Shown piece by piece: positions 47,201-57,200 of a stretch of DNA of 64,000 nucleotides. The DNA is from Diadema setosum. Taxonomy: Eukaryota > Echinodermata > Echinoidea > Diadematoida > Diadematidae. The stretch's first letter is position 1; each line of letters starts with the position of its first letter. The notes beneath the pieces are model-generated. The model worked only from the letters and a program-made list of their open reading frames with translations. It did no database searches and had not been told where the DNA came from. Position numbers and translations under genes: made by a program. Where the stretch lies: assembly GCF_964275005.1 (NCBI RefSeq), contig NC_092693.1:21596335-21660334 (forward strand). The letters run 5' to 3'.

Positions 47201-49836
47201 ATTTGTTTGGGAGGGGAAGGGTTGGTCGTGTTTTTTTTTTCTTCTTATGAATGATTTCATTCTAGATTAGTTGTATAATGTATTTGGTTTTTTATGTATA
47301 TGCCCTTGTAAGTGAGAAGGAGTTACATGATTCAATATATTCAAGGGATACAGGTTTGGTACCTGTCAAAACTTTCTCGTGAAGAAATTGTTAGTAGGGT
47401 TGACTTATAATCGAGTTATTTATGTTGAAGAGAGATTATTTGCAGTATTGATTTATGAATGATTTGAATGAAATCAATAAATATCACGGGGAAAAAAGTG
47501 AGTGTACATGTATGTTAGAGGGATGGAAGTAAATGGAAATGAAATTCTAAGTGTATACACACGCACTAAAACATGTATGACTTAAAATTGTTTTAAAATA
47601 ATTACGTTTGAAGAAATCATTCTAATGCTCCTACTTTAAGAATGTATAAATTTTGGGAACTTGCTGCCACGTTCAGATTGAAGTTGTATGATGATGATTT
47701 CAGTAACTTTTTACGCGTAAAAGCGTGTAAACTGAATCAATTCGACTGGACTTACTTGTGAAAATCACGGTGAGTGTTTCGTGACTTGTCACTAAATTCT
47801 TCAGCTCTGTCTGTCTGGCGAGCATTCAATTTACCCGTCAGGGGTGAATGGGCGATGTTACTGCCTTTTATTGTCTGTATGGTGAGGAATTTTCCGGATC
47901 ACCGACTTGTATGTTGGTGAAAGGTTGTGTCGGAGTCACCCTTCCCGAAGATTTTCGCGGACTACTCTTTCAAACCATTTGGTTTCCTTGTCAATGATGT
48001 GACTTCTTTGCCCTCAAAATGGTGCCCCGAGTTGTTCAGGTGGGTGAACACGGCAGATTCGTTCCCCGCTGATCCGGATCTGCGATGCTGGCAAAGACGT
48101 TTGTGGAGAAGCTGTTTGGTCTCACCATTGATGCTAGTCTTTATAGTCCTTTCCTTTGCACTGAATCCTGCATACTGGTATCATATTATTCCGTTTGTGT
48201 TTTGGAATTTTGTCTTCTGGATGTACATGTACCAGTTTCTGTCGAAGAGTGTTGGTAGGCTTGAGGTATACACAGGAATCTGGTATAGGAGCTAAAAATA
48301 GTTAAATTTTCTTTGATATAGGCATTGGCAGTACCGATCCGAAACGCCATTACTTCGTTTCTGGGATATGCTAAGATTGGATGCCCTGTCTTTGACGTCA
48401 CGTTTTCGAGAGCGAAGGGCTTTCTCAATGCTCCAGTTTCTCAATCTGCATGTTTTCAAGACGGTGCGCAGGCATGGCAGGTGTTGGTATTCCTTTTTCT
48501 TCGTCTCTGTAGAAGAACGGAGGTAGGAACCTCTGTGAAACAGAGTCCTTTTCCAAGTTTGTGGATAAGTGGGTAGTGAGAGAAAATTCTGCGACGTAAA
48601 AAAAAATAAAGGCAGTAACAGCGACTATATTTCGCCCGACATGGGTGAATACTCGCCAGCCAGCCAGAGCTGAAGAAGTGACTCGCGGACGAGTCACAAA
48701 ACTGTTCTCTCCGTGATTTTCATAAGTAAGTCTGGTCAAACAGATTCAATTACACGCTTTTATCATACAACTTGGATGAGTCAAAATCTGCATGGATATT
48801 TTGTATGCGTACTTTCAGATGTACATGATTATGCCCAAATCGGTCATATATTAAACGAATCGTTGTTTATATCCATTCTCTCTGCCAGTAATGTACACAA
48901 GCTAAAATGTAATTATGTCCATAAAGTATTAATCAAAATAAAGGTCTCAAGACATTTTGATGCCTTTGCAATTTTTCATGCAGAACGGCCTGCTAAACTT
49001 CGTTTATAATGTATATACATTTTGATATCCCATAAATGTAATCCTTTATACGTATTTTACCCGAATATCATTAAATTTTTTTTTGTATAATAATGAAGAC
49101 AACTTCATTAGTAATCATCATAATGGCACAAAACTATGATTTCATTTAGAAATCCCACTGTCTAGGGGGCGCTGTGGCATAGTGGATAAGACTCCCGACT
49201 CCCAAACGGAGGACCGCGAGTTCAAATCCCGCCCAGTGCTTACATCCTTGGACAAGATGTTTTTACCCACAATGTCCCTCTCGACCCAGGTGTATAAATG
49301 GGTACCTGGCAACGCTAGGGTAATAATAATAGCAGGGCCCTCTGGTAGAGCAGTGGCAACACTGAAGAGGCTACCCTGGGTAAATAAGACCTTATTATTA
49401 TTATTATTACTGATAGCTATACCACTGCAAATCAACTCTGAACTTTATTTTGTGACGTCCAGGTGGGACTAAGGTAGAATGTCGACTGATCCCATCCGAG
49501 TGTCGAGCCGTTCTCCCACATAACAGATCAGAAGGGTTGGTGGAAGCTTCGGTGACGCCATTTTTCACCTCGTGGTCTCTCCTTGAAGCTTACGTCGCCT
49601 GCAGTCCCTCGGCAGCCAAGGTGCTGATTTGTGCGACAGCCTACCCGAGGGGTTGCGGGGAAATTGGTTCGACGGAGTCGTGGTCGCGGGAGCCGAGCCC
49701 ACTCCCTTGCCGAGAGGTGTGCGATCGGATGAAGCGGGACTGCGAGTATGCGTTCGCTATACTCAACCTTCCTCACATCATGTGTCACTATTTCCAGAGC
49801 AGCTCTGAGAGCCCCACCTGTCTTGGCATGCCTTAA
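40937..49836 (+). CDS. Type II membrane protein, Fz-EGF-EGF-Fz (spliced gene)
   Basis: At least eight exons join in frame: 41032(or 40937)-41227, 41744-41914, 42369-42491, 43301-43693, 44359-44478, 45007-45138, 46781-46831, 49463-49836. From the ATG at 41032 they give 519 residues. Predicted order: short cytoplasmic tail ending RRVVR, one transmembrane helix at about 41-62, Ser/Thr-rich stalk, Frizzled CRD, two EGF domains, a 17-residue linker, a second Frizzled CRD, stop. Every junction has GT-AG borders and is phase 1, so each exon is a portable module. Frizzled CRDs bind Wnt lipid or related ligands, and EGF repeats mediate protein contacts. The lack of seven-pass helices and of a protease domain separates it from Frizzled receptors and from corin. 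The ligand and role are unknown. Upstream exons may exist. Confidence 0.85.
40959..40966. promoter_or_regulatory. CRE palindrome near first recognised exon
   Basis: TGACGTCA, 66 bp upstream of the ATG at 41032. It is meaningful only if transcription starts nearby. If the upstream frame is coding, the match may be incidental. Confidence 0.3.
41744..41914 (+). CDS. Exon: Ser/Thr-rich stalk 1
   Basis: The acceptor ATTTTACAG and donor GTAAGA bound 171 bp. In phase with the preceding exon it encodes 57 residues rich in Thr, Ser and Pro (for example MATATPPVTTQTWTTKTPTF), as expected for an O-glycosylated extracellular stalk. Confidence 0.8.
42369..42491 (+). CDS. Exon: Ser/Thr-rich stalk 2
   Basis: The acceptor GACTGACAG and donor GTGACT bound 123 bp. 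In frame it reads VATPSALMDSSATTPTPLGS and SSESWSTTDSSFDT, continuing the stalk. It has no stop and joins the next exon in phase 1. Confidence 0.75.
43301..43693 (+). CDS. Exon: first Frizzled CRD
   Basis: It begins CLEIPVAVCQDLLPYNASFF, matching the CRD opening C-x7-C followed by L-x-Y-N-x-(T/S) and PN. Later come DCRTEVVERLLC, PCRSLCEDVLSRC, NLCTPMP and SIC. Nine cysteines are visible. The one usually found six residues after LLC is replaced in CRIFFPPRI, so one of the five disulfides is probably absent. N-glycosylation sequons occur at NAS, NTS and NES. The exon is markedly GC-rich compared with its introns. Confidence 0.9.
43694..45006 (+). other. Introns around EGF exon 1
   Basis: Two introns (43694-44355/44358 and 44479-45006). 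Apart from the EGF exon nothing was recognised. Confidence 0.6.
44359..44478 (+). CDS. Exon: EGF domain 1
   Basis: Read in phase 1 it gives HSPCSSVTCENGGICFHVNG then RAICRCQRQFYGIRCQEG, a complete six-cysteine EGF pattern (C-x4-C-x5-C-x8-C-x-C-x8-C). The donor is GTATAT at 44479. The acceptor region reads CTCAGCAG, so splicing can begin at 44356 or 44359 without changing frame, adding or omitting one alanine. Confidence 0.88.
45007..45138 (+). CDS. Exon: EGF domain 2
   Basis: The acceptor TTGTCCGTAG and donor GTAAAT bound 132 bp. It reads EPCDDHPCLNGGTCESHRLV then CLCQLGYEGIHCERG, a complete EGF domain (C-x4-C-x5-C-x13-C-x-C-x8-C). No calcium-binding consensus is evident. Confidence 0.9.
45675..45914. 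repeat. Array of TTCGGAATAACGAAC motifs, inverted halves
   Basis: The left third carries the motif as CGTTATTCCGAAGG, and the right two-thirds carry it as TTCGGAATAACGAACC. At least seven right-oriented and about four left-oriented copies, some with A-to-T or other single changes, lie in 240 bp inside an intron. A lone related copy is at 29314-29333. Confidence 0.9.
46144..46727. mobile_element. Foldback MITE with TTAA ends (584 bp)
   Basis: It starts TTAAAGGACAAGTCCACCTT and ends AAGGTGAACTTGTCCTTTAA. The arms pair over most of their length (for example AAATCGGACAATCCG with CGGATTGTCCGATTTT; ACTGCTGGATG with CATCCAGCAGT). It lies in the intron 45139-46780. A diverged relative is at 15262-15536. 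No coding capacity. Confidence 0.9.
46781..46831 (+). CDS. Exon: 17-residue linker
   Basis: The acceptor TTTTAACCTACAG and donor GTGAGC bound only 51 bp. In phase 1 it encodes LSNIDSTSPQPSLPTN, a polar, proline-bearing linker between EGF 2 and the last CRD. Its small size makes it a candidate for skipping, which would keep the frame. Confidence 0.65.
47037..47098. repeat. (AG)n and (TG)n microsatellites
   Basis: Purine-rich AG units and a short G run, then about ten TG units, within the last intron. Confidence 0.93.
47340..47490 (+). mobile_element. LINE-type 3' end repeat (61,495 family), copy 1
   Basis: It shares TTTCTCGTGAAGAAAT, AGTAGG.TTGA.TTATAATCG and GAATGAAATCAATAAA with 61495-61695. 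Both end in A-rich sequence just after AATAAA, as expected of a retroposon 3' end. Confidence 0.75.
47749..48732. mobile_element. 984-bp element with about 130-bp inverted ends
   Basis: GACTTACTTGTGAAAATCAC at the left pairs with the right end GTGATTTTCATAAGTAAGTC. Pairing continues inward, imperfectly, through GTGACT.GTC.C, TTCTTCAGCTCTG.CTG.CTGGCGAG and a GTTACTGCCTTT segment. The interior has frames of 122 and 83 codons with no recognised domain. Target duplication is not resolved. It lies in the last intron. Confidence 0.8.
48733..49164. other. Intron sequence, nothing recognised
   Basis: AT-rich intron sequence between the long-TIR element and the SINE. Confidence 0.5.
49165..49410 (+). 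mobile_element. Full-length tRNA-derived SINE
   Basis: The head carries a perfect A box, TGGCATAGTGG (49175-49185), and a B box, GTTCAAATCCC (49220-49230), the internal RNA polymerase III promoter. A body follows (CTCGACCCAGGTGTATAAAT, GGGCCCTCTGGTAGAGCAGT, GGCTACCCTGG) and an (ATT)n tail. The central body recalls the Meta domain described in animal MetaSINEs, but I could not check this. It lies 52 bp before the last exon of the Fz-EGF gene. Confidence 0.9.
49463..49836 (+). CDS. Last exon: second Frizzled-like CRD and stop
   Basis: After a GTGACGTCCAG acceptor the frame reads GTKVECRLIPSECRAVLPHN and continues through ACSPSAAKVLICATAYPRGC, LPCREVCDRMKRDCEYAFAI, HIMCHYF and SPTCLGMP, ending at TAA 49834-49836. 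All ten CRD cysteines are present. The CRD is carboxy-terminal, so the protein ends outside the membrane. A NAGNAG-like alternative is not seen here. Confidence 0.88.
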
Positions 49837-49915
49837 GAGTTTAATCTATTAACCATCGCTTTCTAGGGTATACCCTCTTGTTAAGAGCGCGTCCAGACCT
49901 TCCTCTAAACTCGGT

Positions 49916-50158
49916 TACTGTAAAACGAGGAATGTTCGCGTGCATTTTAATTTCGCAAATTCGCGAGTCAAGGTTCGCTAATCTAAAATGCATGCGAAGT
50001 TAAAGTTTTTGTCTACACTATATGCACTGCATGCCAATGGTTATTCGCGAAAATTTCATGCCGCGAAAAAGAGACCGTCCGCTCCTAAGGAGCGTCGGTT
50101 CCATTACATAATTTGTGAAAATTTCATGCCGCGAATATAATTATCTTGTTTTACAGTA
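49916..50158. mobile_element. TA-flanked MITE (Tc1/mariner style), 243 bp
   Basis: Ends TACTGTAAAAC and GTTTTACAGTA are inverted repeats bounded by TA. Inside are two direct copies of AAAATTTCATGCCGCGAA and several TTCGCG words. It begins 80 bp after the stop codon of the Fz-EGF gene, so it probably lies in the 3' UTR or just beyond. Confidence 0.8.
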
Positions 50159-50410
50159 GTTGACGATCATCAGCTGAAGAAGATGAAACCTGTTGTCGCT
50201 CCGTGGATATAAGACAATGGATTACCAATCATGAGGTCCCGGACTAGAATTCCCTGTCGGCAGCCGTTTTACTAAATTGCCCCTATATAGGCAAGGCACT
50301 TTGTCATCGTCGACTCTTCCTTGAAAATGGACTTTAAGCCATCGGTTCCACGGCTGCTTGAGTACAAGCATTCTTTGCTTCCTTGTTGTCCACGTAAAAC
50401 TAAATGTGCA

Positions 50411-50921
50411 TTAAAGGGGTGGTAAGTTTTGGTTGGGATGGGGATTCGGATTTTAACCTGTTGTGAGATAATTAGAAACCACTTATGATGATATATAAAC
50501 AACACACAATTCTTGGAGGAATTACAAGTTTCTTTGATAAGAATCGGTTTTGAAATGGCTGAGACATCCAACTGGACCCCATGGAAGACCAGCTTAACGT
50601 AGCTGAATATGGGCTATCCAGCCATCTTCTCAGATGGAAAATGAACACACAAAACAAACAAACGATAAAAGCGCGGTCTTAATAAAAGAAAAAACACCTG
50701 ATTAGGATAACTTTGTTTTCTCTGGGTTTTTTTTTATTGGATATCTCAACCATTTCAAAACCATTTTCATCCAATATATCTTTAATTCCTCTTAGTTTGT
50801 ATATAATTATGCTCTTATATATTTACATATTAAAATTAGTGATTTCTTATTATCTCGCACAAAATGAAAATCCGAATCCTCATCTCAGCCAAAACTATAC
50901 AATCCCTTTAAATCCCTTTAA
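50411..50921. mobile_element. Foldback MITE with TTAA ends and SINE-like loop
   Basis: The left arm (TTAAAGGGGTGGTAAG ... GAGATAATTAGAAACCACTT ... GAGACATCC) pairs with a right arm (GGATATCTCAACCATTTCAA ... TTATCTCGCA ... TCCCTTTAA). The loop, about 50571-50730, contains GGACCCCATGGAAGAC and TATGGGCTATCCAGCCATCT, which recur at 24728-24800. AATAAA at 50681 is a candidate polyadenylation site for the upstream gene. Confidence 0.82.
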
Positions 50922-52548
50922 TATAGATCAGAGTATGTTCCTCCTTCTTCTTCCAGTACTTACCTACATAGTGTAAGAGATAATAACCTTTTTTAGAATA
51001 TGTTTTATTTTTTTTAATGTTTCAAATAGAACCCCTGTTTTGTTTTACTTTTCATTTTATAAGGGAGATCATGATTATGCATGATGATGATGTTTTGTAG
51101 CTGAAAGTCCACCTTAATAATAAAAAACTGAACGGAAATGGTAAAACGAAATCTTGTAGTTTTGCTAAGATACGTTAGGCATCATTCATTTTTTTTTGTG
51201 TGTAAAATACAACGTGTCTCTGTTTTTCTGTTATAACCACATGAGTTATCTTTCAGACACCATTAGTTGTCCAATTTAGGTGATCCGAGTATCCTCTCGG
51301 ATCACCTTCTGTATCTGTACTGATTCTTTGTTCTTCTTCTTCTTCTTCTTTTTCTTCTTTCTCCTCAAAAGTTGTGTAGAGGTTAGCTCAGAAAGTCCTC
51401 TGCCTATCAATTTCAAAATTATACCATTATTATGTATCGTGTCCCAAAGACGACAGATCTAGTTCTCTGTTAGACTCGTCACCCTCGTTTATATTCCAAG
51501 TTAAGGTCACTGCCGGAAAAAAACAAACAACAACAACATGTGGCGGACTGTGACAGCTCAAGGAATGAAATCCACTGAGATTAGAAATCCATTGACTGAT
51601 TTGAGGTTTAGAGTTGTTATTCCTGACTGCACTGGCTAATGTTAATGTCAACTATAGAGGATATGTATAGACAGACTGTTTCGAGAGTCTATATAGTTAT
51701 TCATGTTTCGGTGCACGCATGCGTTGTGGACTGAAAAATATTCTGGTCAAACAGATGTTATATATTGGTTGTCAGATTCCTACGTTGACTTTACAGCTCA
51801 AAAGTGTGCAGTCTGCAGCAGTACTAATTTTCTAGAATTATATGATAGTAGTATTCGTCAGTATCTTTCCCGTGGTGTCATCACACATCACACTAATTAT
51901 GTGTATGTACAGTATGTACATGTATGTATGTGTGTATGTACGTATGTATTTGTATATATATAGGGCCTATGTACACTGCATGTGATGTTTGTATGCTCGA
52001 TAGAAATATACACAGAAAAAAAATAATTGCATTACATGCACAGAGTCTACGTTACATACATATGCATACACTGATGGGTTACTATTATTAAGAAATCTCG
52101 GCTATCATAACGAACAATATACAGTGTAGCATTATAGAAGTAGGCTAACTCGTGGGAAAACACCCAGTATCATCATGATCACGGATCAATGTTATTTCTG
52201 AGAACGCTGGGAATAAAAGTTTTTGTAAAAGGCGCTAAGAAGACGCTCTAAGCATGCAAAGACAAATGAAAACAAGTTCCATGACTTGTTTGTGTGTGGG
52301 TGTGTGTGTGTGTGCGTGTGTGTGTTCGTGTGTGTTCGTGTGTCTGTAAGTGTGTGTCTGTCTGTGTGTGTGCGTGTGCTTGTCTGTTTGTAACTTCGAA
52401 AAAAAGTTCTATCTTCGAACCAATAGTGACAAACTTCAGGCGTAAACAGAAAGGAGCATGAAGAATTAAGCGGACGGAACAGATATAATACCAAAACAAC
52501 AACAACAGCAGCAACAACAACAACAACAATAACAACAACAACAACAAT

Positions 52549-52583
<35 letters not shown>

Positions 52584-52934
52584 CCAACAATTAAGATTCA
52601 TTCCACATGGGAAGGGAGACGTGCCTTCAGATCGGGCTGAAACAAGAAAATTATTGTACTACAGAGATTAAGAGTAATATCAGAGTTTCGTGGAGAGAAA
52701 TGATTGGATCTGTCTAAAATATCGGTATCCATAAGTATGGTAAGTCTTGGTCTTCTGAAAACAATGTACCATGATAGCTGAGACAAACCAAAAAGGGTGC
52801 TGAGGATTTTACTTTGTCAATGATAAGCTGTGAAAGCTACTTTTCCAAACAAAATTGATATTCGCTACCAAAACTATTGCATGGTTTTAGGCATTTTAAA
52901 AGGCGTCTATATGAACTTTGATGATCGTAAAACG
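50922..52934. other. No gene seen; microsatellites
   Basis: A TTC run lies at about 51333-51360, a (TG)n block at about 52288-52380 and a (CAA)n block at about 52495-52583. No conserved coding sequence was recognised. Confidence 0.6.
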
Positions 52935-52950
52935 AGTTAGCTCCATTCTT

Positions 52951-53243
52951 TTTTTTTTTTTTTTATTGATTTTCAAAAACAAATCATACATAACATTAAA
53001 ACAATCAAAGCAAAAAATAAAAATAAAAATAAAAATAAAACAAAACAAAACAAAACAAAACAAAAAAAAGCAGCCATACCAAGTATTTCACAAATAGCAG
53101 TTGTCACCCATTTTCACAAATCATCTTAAAGCAAAATAATGTAGGATTACGAGAGATGTCCCAAGCAAACCGCCGACAAGCCCGCGAACATGCCAGCCGG
53201 ACCGCCGCTCAATCCACCAGCACCAATTCGGGCCCCCGGCAGA
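52951..53243 (-). mobile_element. Short retroposon nested at the L1 3' end
   Basis: On the minus strand this 293-bp block runs from a GC-rich 5' part (TCTGCCGGGGGCCCGAATTG) to AATAAA and a poly(A) tail of about 15. CTCCATTCTT flanks it on both sides (52941-52950 and 53244-53253). This fits a separate 5'-truncated retroposon that used the same nick as the large L1. If the 10-base match is chance, this block is simply the L1 3' UTR and tail. Confidence 0.6.
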
Positions 53244-54225
53244 CTCCATTCTTTATTCGAGTGTTACATTTTTAGTTAAACATGACAAATCATCCACCCA
53301 CAGTTACGATACTCTTTACTCGACCCTTCTTTCTTCGTACACTTACGCAAACATGCATACCCACACACAATAATCAATATACAAAATGGAATCTGCTCAC
53401 AGAGCCGATCGGGTTAGGCCGGAATAGAGAGAGCAGCAAACCCACCCAGCAGGCACACAAGGCCGCCAACGGAAAGCCGGAGTCATTCCCGAAACCTGCT
53501 GGCAGTATAAACTGTATGTGACTCGCTGGAATGGAAGACAACCTAAAAGAGCATAAACCATGTAAACAAATTTTGCATAATACTCATACAAAACCCAAAT
53601 AAGTACATGTATGTACTATTGTACATAACATTCTTTCAGGTTTAACAAATGATAAAATATCTCAACATCCATGTACCTACAATCCTAGTACAGTATACTA
53701 GTAGTAATCTAACTTACTAGTAAGGGAAAATTAAGGCAGTCCTTCTGTCTCATGAAAATTTGTACCCCATCCACATTAAGTGTCACTAACATGACACATA
53801 CAGAATATGTACAATTTGTACTAAGAATATGAAAAATTGTGTTACATTAAAAAAAAATATATATAACTTATTGAAGATGAGGGGTTTTTCAATGTATAGA
53901 TAAAGATACGAATACATGGCTACATGTATTTGACAATAGCAATTAAGCTTTCCTGTTTAACAAATTAATACAATGTCCCATAAAACATCATCCACAGACC
54001 TGTATGGGCAATGTAGCCTTAAAAACCAAAAAAGCTTTTGAATCACCCAATTCCACAGAACAGATAAAATAACCAACTTCTTGAATTATACATAATACAA
54101 AATTATGGCTGATTCTGCAGAAACATGTAAAATACATACACATTGTATACCATCAAAACATGCCAAGGTTAAAACTACTCATACAGACCCATGTGAGATG
54201 TCGTCTGCAAAACTAAAAATACTAT

Positions 54226-57200
54226 TTACAGATCAAATCTCCATTTCCTGAAATGAATCGAAAGTTTGTTATTTCTTTTAGCAATATTATACTCAAGCTC
54301 CTTGTTGGCTATGACATACGATTTATAACCTTTAAAGCTTGGTGGTTTATTTTGAAATTTACAAATATAAACATAATATTTAAGTAAAAGAAAAAGATAT
54401 GTCAAAAATTTATCAGAATCAAAACCAAACATTTGTTCAAATAATGAAACATTTAGTGGCTTATTGATTTTCTGAGAGATAGCTTTAAGAGTATCCTCCC
54501 AAATGGGTTGAACTGAAGGACATTGAACAAAAATATGAATATAGGTTTCAGGGGCATTCTTACAAAATGAGCAATTGGGAGAATCTTTTCTTTTAATTTT
54601 ATATAGAAAGTTATTCAAACCTATAGCTCTGTGAAATAGCTTAAAATAAAAAGATCGAATACGTGTATTTATGGTACATAAAAAGTTGTTCACATGAACC
54701 TTTTCCCAATTGATTTCTTCGGACTCTTGGAGGTCACTCCAAAATACAGTCTGTCTTTCTGGATAACATGTTTCTTGTATTATACTGTAAGCGAACTTTG
54801 GAATTTTTTGAGTCTTTAAAAGTTTTGCTTTAATTTCCTCAAATATTTTGTCTGGAGTTAAATCAGAGGAAACAAACCAATCTTTTGGAATATTTTTCAA
54901 TAAAAAATTGTATTTCCGCCTGTCCTTTTTGCTAATATCGTAATCCAAAATCAGTTCTTCAAATAATTTATAACCTGGATGGGGAGGGTTGAGTAGATCA
55001 CTTATAAAGACAATACCTTTGTCTAACCAATCTTCATACAAGAAGTATTGTTTGGATTTTGAACGAATACTTCTGTTAAACCAAATGCATTGACAAGAAC
55101 CAATTGCAGAAAAAGCTGTATTAAATTCATCTTTAACAATTTTTTCTCTAAAAATGTACCATGTTTGAAGAGATTCGGCTAATTGACTTGAGCCTAATTT
55201 GTTCAAAATACATGCAGGGGGATGTGCTTTCCACAATATATCTTTTCTACCACTAAAATCATCTAAAATACATAATTCAATAAATTTCCATATACTTTGA
55301 TAGTTATCATCAAGAAGCATTTTGACCCATGTCATTTTTTGTGCAATCGAAAACATGTATGGATCAATCATTTTTAAACCACCCAAAGAGTAATCATTAC
55401 ACAAGAGGTGTCTTTTGACCCTATCACTTCCACCACTCCATATAAATTTATATAGTATTGTGTTTATTTGTCTAAAAAATTTCTTTGGTATTTTTATACA
55501 TAATACCGAAAAATAATACAGAAGTTGAGGCAGCAATAGGGTCTTTATAACACAGATCTTCCCGACCAGAGATAAATTTCTTACACGCCAACAATTCAAA
55601 ATATTTTCAATGGATTTAAGCTTTGTCTTGTGGTTAAGATCATACAGATTACTTATGTTCAAAGAAAAATGAATACCCAGAGTTTTAAAAGTAGACTTAT
55701 TCCATTTAAGACCTTTCTCCGAAAATGGAAATTTTTGAGAACCCTTTAAAGAACCAATCCAAATTGCTTCTGATTTAGAGATGTTAAGCTTACAGCCAGA
55801 ACTCTCAGAAAATGAACCAATAGTATCAAAAAGTGATTTAAACGAGTTTTGTGAACCGTCAATGAAACAAGTAGAGTCATCTGCTAGCAAAGAAATTTTC
55901 AAATCATTTTCGCCCACTGGGATACCTTTAATATTTAGGTTTTGTCTAATAGCAAGAGCCATAGACTCGATAACCAACAAAAACAGGTATGGGGATATAG
56001 GACACCCTTGGAAAATACCTCGTTCCATATTTATTGGTGTAGTCAAATGTCCGTAATTTGAAACATAGCTTTTCCTACCTGAGTAAAATACCTTTATCCA
56101 ATCAATAAATTTATCACTAAAATTAAACTTTCTCATTACCCGATACAAGTAATCATGCGAAACACTGTCAAAAGCTTTCTGAATATCAAGGAGAAGAATT
56201 GCTCCAGGAATTTGCTTTAAATCTGTATATTCTATTATATCAATAATTAAGCGAATGTTATTTCCAATATTCCTTCCTTTTAAAAAACCAGATTGATCTG
56301 GATGGATCAAATCCGAGAGACATTTTTTTAAACGATTTGCTAAAGTTTTGGCTAAAATTTTATAGTCTACTGTTAAAAGAGAAATTGGTCTGAAGTTTTT
56401 CAAAAAGGAATGATCTTTATCTTTTTTGGGAATCAAAGTAATGACTCCATTTCTTTGTGAACTAGACATTAGTCCATTCTGCAGGGAAAAATTAAACGAA
56501 TCTAAAAGTAAATCAGAAATGTCTTTCCAAAACACGATATAAAATTCTATGGGTAGCCCATCCAAACCTGGTGACCTGTTATGTTTCATTGAGGTAATTG
56601 TATCATACAATTCCTTCTTTGAAAGTGGTTTATCAAGAAAATCCTTATCAACTTCATTTAATTGGGGAATTTCAATAGAATTTAAAAAAACATCTTTTTC
56701 ATCACCTAAATTGTTATCACATTGTTTTGAGTATAAGAGCTGATAAAATGAATAAATTTCTTCCAATATAGTGTCCTGCTTAACAATAATCTCATCATCA
56801 TCATTCTTTAATTTAAAAATACTTTTCTTCTCTCCAGACCTCTTTTCTAAATTACAAAAATATTTTGAACTTTTTTCCCCTTCTTCAATCCAACGAATGC
56901 GCGAGCGAATAATTAAACCTTTGGTTTCTTCATCCAAAATATCATTTAAGGCTTGGGTTAAAAAATCCTTCTCATTAAGAAGCTCATCATCATTTAAGTC
57001 AACACTCAATTTTTTTTCTACCTCCTCTATTTCCCGCAGAAGTTCTCTTTTTACGAAATTCTTTTCTTTCTTTTTACGTGCACAGTATTCTATACATATG
57101 CCGGTAATGGTACATTTAAGCGCATCCCATAAAATATTTGGATTACAATTACTTTTAAAATTAATAAGTTTAAATTCTTCAATGTTGTCCCTAATGATTG

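Noticed and set aside
47927-48576. Frames of 122 and 83 codons in the last intron
   Set aside because: They lie within a long-TIR element and show no known domain. Kept only as a property of that element.
49165-49240. tRNA gene
   Set aside because: The A and B boxes are intact, but the sequence continues into a SINE body and (ATT)n tail and the cloverleaf is imperfect.
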